Origin: Acidimicrobiaceae bacterium
GTDB lineage: Bacteria > Actinomycetota > Acidimicrobiia > Acidimicrobiales > Ilumatobacteraceae
DNA: 12,317 nt
Direction of reading: 5' to 3'
Assembly: GCA_003154135.1 (NCBI GenBank)
Contig: PMCN01000203.1
Location: forward strand, 1-12,317
Position 1 is the stretch's first letter; each line of letters begins with the position of its first letter. The notes beneath the pieces were generated by a model. It did not search any database. It was given only the letters and a program-made list of their open reading frames with translations, and was not told the DNA's origin. Position numbers and translations under genes: made by a program. Positions 6,625 through 12,317 of this stretch are shown here, piece after piece.

Positions 6625-7500
6625 TCAGTCGAGCGCAGCGACGTCGACCGAGACGGTGAGCGATTGGTCGCCACCCGGGCCGATGACCACACCGCGCACA
6701 GGCGCGACGTCGTCGTAGTCGCGGCCCCAGCCGACAGTGACGTGGCGCAGCGGCGGCATCTGGTTGTTCGTCGGGTCGAAGTCGAGCCAACCCAACTCGC
6801 CCGCCCACGCGGAGCACCAGGCATGCGACGCGTCGACGCCCACGAGCTTCGGCTCACCCTCCGGTGGGTGCGTCTCGATGTACCCGCTGACGTAGCGAGC
6901 GGGGATGCCCACGCGGCGGAGCGCGGCGACCGACACGTGGGCGAAGTCCTGGCACACTCCGTGCCGCTCCGACAGCACGCTGGCGAGCGGGGTGGTGACG
7001 TCGGTGATGCCCGGCTCGAACCGGAAGCCGTAGTAGATGCGGGCGCACAGGCCGCTCACCGCCTCGACGATGGATCGGCCTGGCGTGAACTCGGCATCGG
7101 TGAGGTCGGCGAGCGAGTCGAGCTGCGGGGTCTGTGCGGTGTGCGCGAGGTACGGCCCCAACTCGACCGCGAGGTCACCGCGAGCGCTCGACGCCTCGGC
7201 GGCGATGTCGGACCACGAGCTCGTCGACGACACCACGGGCGCCGGCTGCACGTCGACCACGATGGTGCTCTCGACGAGCAGCGCAGCATGCGGGCGGTGT
7301 ACGGCGAACCTGGTGACGGGATTGCCGAACTGGTCGAACGACTCGTCGAGCTCGTCGGGTCGCGGGTCGACGTGCAGCGCGACCGACACGACGTGCTGCC
7401 AGGGCGTGTCCCGCGGCGTGAGGTGAGTTGCCGTGAACCCGTCGGCCATCGGCTGCGCGTACCGGTACTCGGTGCGATGCGACACACGGAAACGGCTCAC
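6625..7500 (-). CDS. Transglutaminase-like cysteine peptidase with N-terminal bacterial transglutaminase domain
   Basis: A 291-residue protein starting at GTG 7500, one base after the stop of the upstream gene. The N-terminus (FRVSHRTEYRYAQPM, 4-18; FDQFGNPVTRF, 55-65) is the typical bacterial transglutaminase N-terminal domain. The papain-like core has a full catalytic triad: Cys183 in RHGVCQDFAHV, His226 in DASHAWCSAW, and Asp242 in GWLDFDPTNN. ARYVSGYIET (201-210) is a further family hallmark. Such proteins are usually peptidases or amidases rather than cross-linkers. No signal peptide is visible, so action in the cytoplasm is likely. It is the last gene of a four-gene operon with ATP-grasp and alpha-E proteins, where it may trim or hydrolyse the amide product made by the ATP-grasp enzyme. 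The substrate is unknown. Confidence 0.92.
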   Translation of the reverse strand: MSRFRVSHRTEYRYAQPMADGFTATHLTPRDTPWQHVVSVALHVDPRPDELDESFDQFGNPVTRFAVHRPHAALLVESTIVVDVQPAPVVSSTSSWSDIAAEASSARGDLAVELGPYLAHTAQTPQLDSLADLTDAEFTPGRSIVEAVSGLCARIYYGFRFEPGITDVTTPLASVLSERHGVCQDFAHVSVAALRRVGIPARYVSGYIETHPPEGEPKLVGVDASHAWCSAWAGELGWLDFDPTNNQMPPLRHVTVGWGRDYDDVAPVRGVVIGPGGDQSLTVSVDVAALD

Positions 7501-7501
7501 G

Positions 7502-9805
7502 TCAGAGGCCCCGCATGAGCGTCGGGTTCACGGGGTCGGCGAACCACCGCTGCACGAGCTCGTTGGCGAGCTGCAGCATGGGTGCACGGACGGAGAGGAT
7601 CAGCGAGTCGAGCTGCACGCGTCGTCCGTTGACCACTGTGCCGTCGACGGTGGCCAGCGACAGCAGGCTCGCCGACTGCACGAGTGCCGAACCCTCTGCC
7701 CATGCCAGCCCCGCCGCGTGCTCGCGCAATCGGTCGAGCTGGTAGGCGAGCGACCGCGGGTTCGAGTCGTCGTGCAGCAACAGCTCGAGCACTGCGTCGA
7801 GCTCGACATCGCTGCGGTACCGGCGCCGGTACGCGACGAGGCTCTCGTTGGCCGACAGCACGGCGTCGGCGAGCGGTTGCAGCGCGAGCGGTGGCACGGC
7901 GAGCCCGAGCGCAGCCTCGACGGAGCCGAGCACGGCGAGCGTGCGCTCGATGCGGCGACCGAGGTCGAGGAACCGCCAGGCCGGCCCGCGCACCGTGCTC
8001 TCCATCGAGAGACCGCTCAGCGCCGCCAGATCGACGAGCACCCTGTCGAGCTCGTCGGCGCTGATCGTCGACTCGACGAGGTGCGTGTGCGCCACCGCCA
8101 GCCGTTGCAGCACTCGACCCGTCGTCGCGCTGAGGTACTCGCGCACCGACGTCGCCTCCTGCACGAGCGTGGCCAGCTGCACGGCCACCGCGGCCCCTGT
8201 GGAGCCGAGCTCGGCCGACACCCATTCGGCCGCGGGCACACCGGCCGGTGGCGGAGCGAAGGATGCACCCTGCGCGGCGCGCAGGAGCGCGTGCACACCG
8301 ATGGCCCACGCGCCGTCGGCCAACGAGAGCACCATCGGGTCCTGCTGCAGCTGCGTCGCCACCACCCGTGCCGCTTGGGCGGCCACCTCCGCGCGCTCGG
8401 CCGCGCGGCCGAGCCAGTAGAGCGAGTCGGCGACACGCTTGGGCACGGAGCCCCCGAAATCGACCTGGGGCAGTCCGGCGGCGAGCGAGACGGGCCTCGA
8501 TGCCACACCACCGCCCACCACCCACACGTCCTTCACGATCTGCGCCGTGGGGTGCGAGGGATGGTCGCCCGGTGCGAGCACACGCGCCGCGCCACCGCGC
8601 ATCACCGCGTACTCGTCGCCCGTGCGCGCCACCTGCATGCGCACGACCGCCGGTCGACCCACGAGCGAAGGAGTGCCGCTCCCGTCGAACACCGGCGACG
8701 TGGCGAGCTCGGTGCCGTCGGCGAGCGCGGGCAGCGTGAGCGTGGTGCCACACAGGTGCATCGCCGCGGCCGGGAGGTACGGGCGCAGCAAGGGGTGCTC
8801 GGCGAACCCGCTGCCGTACGAGTTGGCCAGCGTCACCGACCCGTCGCGGGCGCCCCACACGATGCCGGGCACTCCACCACCGCCGCCGAGATGACCGGGT
8901 TCGAGCGGATCGAGGTGCGCATCGTCGAGCCGTCGGTACACGACGTCGATGGGCTCGAGACCGTCGAGCACGCGCAGCCACAACCTGCCGGCGCGCATCA
9001 CGAGATCGGCGCCTTCGACGAGGTGCAGCCCGAGGCGGGTGGCGAGGTAGCTGTGCTCGATGTACGTGGGATCGGCCGGGCCGGCGGTGAGCACCACGCT
9101 GCGAGGACTCGTGCGCCCGCTGGGCGCGGCGGCGATGAGCGCGCGCCGCAGCGTGTCGGCATGGTCGTGCACGGCGGCCGCACCCGCGATGCGGAGACCG
9201 TCGGGCAGCACGCGGGCGAGCACCGAGCGGTTGAGCAACGAGTAGCCGAGGCCGGCCGGCGCGTCGGTCTGGTCCTGCACGACGTGCCAGTGACCGAGCG
9301 AGTCGCGCGCGACGTCGACCGAGTAGTGCACGAGCCACGGGCGATGCCCACGTTCGCCGGCGGCCGAGCGGTGTGCCGCCAGCGAGTGCAGCAACGCCCC
9401 GGGCAGCACTCCGTCGGCAACGAGCCGGCGAGGCCCGTAGCAGTCGACGAGCACTGCCTCCAGCACCTGCATACGCTGCACTGCGGCGTCGGCCAGGAGT
9501 GTGAACTCGTTGTTGTCGAGCACGAACGGGATGGGGTCGAGGCGCCATGGATGGCTCACGGCACGGGCGGCAGCGGTGTGTCCGTGTCGGTCGGTGGCGA
9601 GCGCCAGCTCGTGCACGAGATGACCGGTGCCCTCCGCGGCGAGCAGACGGTCGGCCTGGCCCTGGCGGTCGACCAGCACGGAGGCGTCGAACGAGCCGAG
9701 TGCCCGGGCAACCGCACGCCACGCCGCTCGCGGCTCGCCGTCGGTGTCGAGCAGTTCGTCGAAACGGCCGGGGACGGGCGCGTAGGCGAGCGAAGCGAGC
9801 GTCAT
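7502..9805 (-). CDS. Fused circularly permuted ATP-grasp-like (degenerate) and alpha-E protein
   Basis: A 767-residue fusion. Residues 1-450 follow a circularly permuted type 2 ATP-grasp protein, collinear with the neighbour at 10802-12241: FDELLDTDGEPRAAW (15-29), RRLVADGVLP (127-136), PTYIEHSYLATRLGLHLVEG (246-265) and DVVYRRLDDAHLDP (287-300). The block that should contain VVKPANESGGYG is missing: only about 12 residues join Pro359 to Pro371, where the neighbour has 70. The GGGSKDTW motif is replaced by QIVKDVWV (422-429). Residues 453-767 are an alpha-E helical domain beginning SVPKRVADSLYWLGRAAERA, with LGRRIERT (615-622) and DDSNPRSLAYQLDRL (679-693). It is therefore probably a catalytically weak or dead ATP-grasp scaffold fused to alpha-E. 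Start ATG 9805 lies 7 bp after the preceding stop. Fused proteins of this architecture are known in many bacteria; the size of the gap here looks unusual. Confidence 0.88.
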   Translation of the reverse strand: MTLASLAYAPVPGRFDELLDTDGEPRAAWRAVARALGSFDASVLVDRQGQADRLLAAEGTGHLVHELALATDRHGHTAAARAVSHPWRLDPIPFVLDNNEFTLLADAAVQRMQVLEAVLVDCYGPRRLVADGVLPGALLHSLAAHRSAAGERGHRPWLVHYSVDVARDSLGHWHVVQDQTDAPAGLGYSLLNRSVLARVLPDGLRIAGAAAVHDHADTLRRALIAAAPSGRTSPRSVVLTAGPADPTYIEHSYLATRLGLHLVEGADLVMRAGRLWLRVLDGLEPIDVVYRRLDDAHLDPLEPGHLGGGGGVPGIVWGARDGSVTLANSYGSGFAEHPLLRPYLPAAAMHLCGTTLTLPALADGTELATSPVFDGSGTPSLVGRPAVVRMQVARTGDEYAVMRGGAARVLAPGDHPSHPTAQIVKDVWVVGGGVASRPVSLAAGLPQVDFGGSVPKRVADSLYWLGRAAERAEVAAQAARVVATQLQQDPMVLSLADGAWAIGVHALLRAAQGASFAPPPAGVPAAEWVSAELGSTGAAVAVQLATLVQEATSVREYLSATTGRVLQRLAVAHTHLVESTISADELDRVLVDLAALSGLSMESTVRGPAWRFLDLGRRIERTLAVLGSVEAALGLAVPPLALQPLADAVLSANESLVAYRRRYRSDVELDAVLELLLHDDSNPRSLAYQLDRLREHAAGLAWAEGSALVQSASLLSLATVDGTVVNGRRVQLDSLILSVRAPMLQLANELVQRWFADPVNPTLMRGL

Positions 9806-9812
9806 GGCACCA

Positions 9813-10802
9813 TCATTCCGCAGCACGCACGAACGTGTCGTACACCGCGGCGCTGAGCCTGCCCAGCGCCATCTGCACGCGGTCCATGGCCTGGTCGAGC
9901 GCAGCACCATCGCCCGCGTCGGCTCGCAGGCCCGACAGCAGCGCGTCGACGTCGTCGCACTCGGGCAACGTGCGATCGGCGCGCGGCAGCCGCGACAGCG
10001 CGCTGCGGATGCGTTGCATGCACCCTGCGACCGAACGCGGGAACTCGTGATCGAAGAGCAGGAAGCTGACGACGCCCTCACCCGTGATCGGCCCGCGCGT
10101 GGCGCGCTGGTACATCTGCAGTGCGGTGAGCGAGCGCAGCATTCCCATCCACTGCACCTCGTCGAAGTCGTCGGTCGCGGTGCTGGTCGTCGTGGTGCTG
10201 GTCGTCGCGGTGCTGGTCGCCGTGTTGACGGTCGCGGCAGTCGTGGCCAGCAGGGCGGCGGCGCGGACGCCGACGACCCGCGTGGTCATGTCGGCCCGCT
10301 CGACGGCCTGGCCGAGACGCCAGATCTCGTACGCCTCGTCGCGCTGCATGGTGCCCGAGATGACGCCGTCGAGCCGCTGCGACTCGGAGATCACGCGGCC
10401 GAGAAAGCGGGCTCGAGACCGACGATCCACCCCGCTCTCGGCGTCGCGTGCGGTGTAGAGGTAGAGGTCGTTCACGGTCTGCCACGCCTCACGGGGCAGC
10501 ACCTCACGGGTGGTGCGCAGGTTCTCGCGGGCATGCGCCACGCTGGCCACCACGCTGCCGAAGTTGGCGCTGTCGGCCACCAGGAAGTGCACGATGTCGT
10601 TCTCGGCGCGGCGCGCATGTCCCGCCTCGAACGCCTCGCGGCTGCCCGCGACAGCGAGGAGGGGCTCCCAGCTCGACGCGACCCCCACCGGCAGGTCGAG
10701 CAACACCTCGGTGAACGCGCGCACGACCCGCGCCGTGTCTTCCGCACGTTCGAGGTAGCGGGCGCCCCAGTAGAGGTTGTCGGCGACGCGCGACAGCAGC
10801 AT
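9813..10802 (-). CDS. Alpha-E domain-containing protein
   Basis: A 329-residue all-helical protein of the alpha-E family. The diagnostic start MLLSRVADNLYWGARYLERAED is present (residues 1-22), with a second family block at AYEIWRLGQAVERADMTTRV (157-176) and FLLFDHEFPRSVAGCMQRIR (247-266). Alpha-E proteins have no known catalytic activity of their own. They occur almost always beside circularly permuted ATP-grasp and transglutaminase genes and are thought to act in the same peptide-forming or peptide-modifying pathway. Residues 187-212 form a Thr/Ser/Ala-rich insertion encoded by a 15 bp tandem repeat. It is probably a flexible loop, and its length may vary between strains. The ATG at 10802 shares one base with the upstream stop codon (TGATG), so translation is coupled to the ATP-grasp gene. 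Confidence 0.92.
   Translation of the reverse strand: MLLSRVADNLYWGARYLERAEDTARVVRAFTEVLLDLPVGVASSWEPLLAVAGSREAFEAGHARRAENDIVHFLVADSANFGSVVASVAHARENLRTTREVLPREAWQTVNDLYLYTARDAESGVDRRSRARFLGRVISESQRLDGVISGTMQRDEAYEIWRLGQAVERADMTTRVVGVRAAALLATTAATVNTATSTATTSTTTTSTATDDFDEVQWMGMLRSLTALQMYQRATRGPITGEGVVSFLLFDHEFPRSVAGCMQRIRSALSRLPRADRTLPECDDVDALLSGLRADAGDGAALDQAMDRVQMALGRLSAAVYDTFVRAAE
10171..10230. repeat. 15 bp tandem repeat inside the alpha-E gene
   Basis: Four in-frame 15 bp units lie at 10171-10185, 10186-10200, 10201-10215 and 10216-10230. The two central ones read GTCGTCGTGGTGCTG and GTCGTCGCGGTGCTG; the outer two are more diverged. On the minus strand each encodes five residues rich in Thr, Ser and Ala. 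The unit length keeps the frame, so gain or loss of copies would lengthen or shorten the loop without breaking the protein. Confidence 0.8.
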
Positions 10803-12241
10803 CAGGTCTCCACGATCCAGGTGTCCTTGCTCCCGCCACCCTGCGACGAGTTGACCACCAGCGAGCCACGGCGCAGTGCGACGCGAGTGAGGCCGCCGGC
10901 GGTGACGTACTGGCCGGCACCGCTGAGGATGAACGGGCGCAGGTCGACGTGGCGCGGCTCGATGCGGCCGTCGCACAGGGTGGGCGCAGTGCTGAGCGAG
11001 AGGATGGGTTGCGCTACCCAGTTGCGTGGATCGGCCTCGATGTTGGCGATGGCCTCATCGAGCTCGGTGCGGCTCGCGCGATTGCCGATGAGCAGCCCGT
11101 AGCCGCCGCTCTCGTTGGCCGGCTTCACCACCATCTCGCCGATGTTGTCGAGCACGTGCTGGCGCTCATCGTCGTAGACGCAGCGGTACGTGGGCACGTT
11201 GGGAAGCAGTGCTTCCTCGTGCAGGTAGTAGCGGATGAGGTCGGGTACCCACGCGTACACCACCTTGTCGTCGGCGACGCCCGCACCCGGCGCGTTGGCG
11301 ATGGCGACGTTGCCGGCGCGCCACGCACGCATGAGGCCGGGCACGCCGAGGGCGCTGTCGGGACGGAACTCGTCGGGATCGAGGAACAGGTCGTCGACAC
11401 GGCGGTAGATGACGTCGACCCGCTCGCGACCGTCGATGGTGCGCATGTAGACGCAGTCGTCGTCGCCCACCACGAGATCGGCGCCCTCGACCAGAGCCGC
11501 ACCCATGCGTTGCGCGAGGAACGAGTGCTCGAAGTACGCGCTGTTGAAGATGCCCGGCGTGAGGACCACGACCGTGGGGTCGGCCACATCGTCGGGGGCA
11601 AGGGACGCCAGCATGCGCTTCAGCTCGTCGGTGTAGGCGTCGACGGGCAGGATGCTCTGCTGCGCGAAGAGATCGGCGAACGCGCGCTTCGAGATGGCGC
11701 GGTTCTCGAGCACGTAGCTCACACCCGACGGCACGCGCAGGTTGTCCTCCAGCACGTACATCGTGCCGTCGGCGTCGCGGACGAGATCGCTGCCGCAGAT
11801 GTGCGCCCACACGCCGTACTTCGGCGACACGCCGCGGCACTGCGGACGGAAGTTCACGGAGTGCTCGAGCAGGGCGGCGGGGAACACGCCGTCGGCGATC
11901 ACGCGCTGCTCGTGGTACAGGTCGTCGATGAACGCGTTGATCGCGCGCAGCCGCTGCATGAGGCCAAGCTCGACGCGTCGCCACTCGTCGGCGGCGATGA
12001 CCCGGGGAATGATGTCGAACGGCCACGCACGGTCGATGCCGCGACCGTCGGAGTACACGGTGAACGTGATGCCCATGCCCACGATGTCGAGCTCGGCGAG
12101 GTCTTGGCGCTGCTGGAGCTCGGAGAGCCCGAGCTCCTGCAGCTGCTGCACCACTGCCGCGGCAGCCGCTCTCGGCTCACCGTTGTCGTCGATGAGCTCG
12201 TCCCACATCCCTGCCTGCGTACGCAGATCTGCCATTGTCAT
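10802..12241 (-). CDS. Circularly permuted type 2 ATP-grasp protein
   Basis: A 479-residue protein of typical length for stand-alone members of this family. It looks catalytically intact: GVSPKYGVWAHICGSDLVR (137-155), VLEDNLRVPSGVSYVLENR (163-181), TPGIFNSAYFEHSFLAQRMG (228-247), DVIYRRVDDLFLDP (276-289), the ATP-binding lysine region VVKPANESGGYGLLIG (371-386), VAQPILSLSTAP (409-420), HVDLRPF (431-437) and the final QGGGSKDTWIV (467-477). ATP-grasp enzymes join a carboxylate to an amine through an acyl-phosphate, so this is a likely peptide or amide ligase, with substrates unknown. It is the first gene of the four-gene operon and is cytosolic by sequence. Two starts are possible, ATG 12241 or ATG 12235 (MTMADL); neither has a strong ribosome-binding site. 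Confidence 0.93.
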   Translation of the reverse strand: MTMADLRTQAGMWDELIDDNGEPRAAAAAVVQQLQELGLSELQQRQDLAELDIVGMGITFTVYSDGRGIDRAWPFDIIPRVIAADEWRRVELGLMQRLRAINAFIDDLYHEQRVIADGVFPAALLEHSVNFRPQCRGVSPKYGVWAHICGSDLVRDADGTMYVLEDNLRVPSGVSYVLENRAISKRAFADLFAQQSILPVDAYTDELKRMLASLAPDDVADPTVVVLTPGIFNSAYFEHSFLAQRMGAALVEGADLVVGDDDCVYMRTIDGRERVDVIYRRVDDLFLDPDEFRPDSALGVPGLMRAWRAGNVAIANAPGAGVADDKVVYAWVPDLIRYYLHEEALLPNVPTYRCVYDDERQHVLDNIGEMVVKPANESGGYGLLIGNRASRTELDEAIANIEADPRNWVAQPILSLSTAPTLCDGRIEPRHVDLRPFILSGAGQYVTAGGLTRVALRRGSLVVNSSQGGGSKDTWIVET

Positions 12242-12317
12242 GCACCCAGGCTGTCGGCGACGCGTTTCCGGCCCATGCCGCGACTATGACACGTTCGTGA
12301 ACTGGTCAGCCGCCGGA
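12242..12317. other. Upstream region of the ATP-grasp operon
   Basis: No coding sequence is seen in this 76 bp. On the minus strand CATAGT (12288 to 12283) is a weak -10 candidate that would give a leader of about 35 nt. A small inverted repeat (GTTCACGAAC on the minus strand, 12293-12302) sits just upstream of it and could be a regulator site. No good -35 box is present at normal spacing. The window ends here, so the full promoter cannot be judged. Confidence 0.35.

Noticed and set aside
6543..6857. N-terminal extension of the Ada-AlkA frame
   Set aside because: It overlaps the end of the transglutaminase gene on the same strand and is Ser/Arg/Thr-rich without family similarity. Ada-type proteins begin just before the DDEQCYRA segment.
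7433..9856. Very long plus-strand open frame (807 codons) opposite the fused ATP-grasp/alpha-E gene
   Set aside because: It is rich in Arg, His and Gly with no domain motif, and lies antisense to a gene with clear family motifs. Long antisense frames are expected at this GC content. The same applies to the plus-strand frames at 4132-5256, 5097-6578, 9804-11102 and 10949-12289.
12288..12302. Possible LexA/SOS box near the ATP-grasp promoter
   Set aside because: The sequence GTTCACGAAC has the GTTC and GAAC halves in the wrong order and spacing for the actinobacterial GAAC-N4-GTTC box.

Overview
This window comes from a very GC-rich genome. All recognisable genes prefer G or C in the third codon position, start codons include GTG, and TAnnnT-type -10 boxes sit only a few bases ahead of ATG. 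That fits a high-GC actinobacterium. I lean towards Acidimicrobiia or a relative, but this is inference from style and gene content. I see no mobile element, tRNA, rRNA or CRISPR array, and no gene-free stretch longer than about 80 bases. Every assignment below was made by reading motifs; no database search was possible.

Left part, plus strand (1-2787): the 3' end of mfd (transcription-repair coupling factor), then a LacI-family repressor gene. The stop codon of the repressor gene overlaps (GTGA) the start of a protein-kinase-like gene with a C-terminal DUF4032 region. A minus-strand gene of unknown function (2795-3805) ends 7 bp from the kinase-like gene. Its helices carry spaced Glu, DxxH, Glu and ExxH residues that resemble a ferritin-like diiron site. 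It diverges from a small unknown gene (3878-4483), and both face a 72 bp region with a promoter-like hexamer close to each start codon.

Middle part, minus strand (6542-4519): a two-gene alkylation-repair operon. An Ada-type Zn/AraC domain is fused to an AlkA-like 3-methyladenine glycosylase and is followed by ogt. The ogt ribosome-binding site overlaps the upstream stop codon. A 14 bp unit is repeated three times over the ogt stop codon.

Right part, minus strand (12241-6625): a compact four-gene operon. In transcription order it holds a circularly permuted type 2 ATP-grasp enzyme, a stand-alone alpha-E protein, a fused ATP-grasp-like/alpha-E protein and a transglutaminase-like cysteine peptidase. 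Junctions are a 1 nt overlap, 7 bp and 1 bp. This set is known from comparative genomics as a probable peptide-synthesis or peptide-modification system, but its product is unknown. It is the best candidate for little-described biology here. The fused copy appears to have lost about 58 residues of the ATP-grasp core, including the conserved KP and GGYG segment, and also the GGGSKD motif, so it is probably a non-catalytic partner of the intact enzyme. The stand-alone alpha-E protein carries a Thr-rich insertion encoded by a 15 bp tandem repeat.
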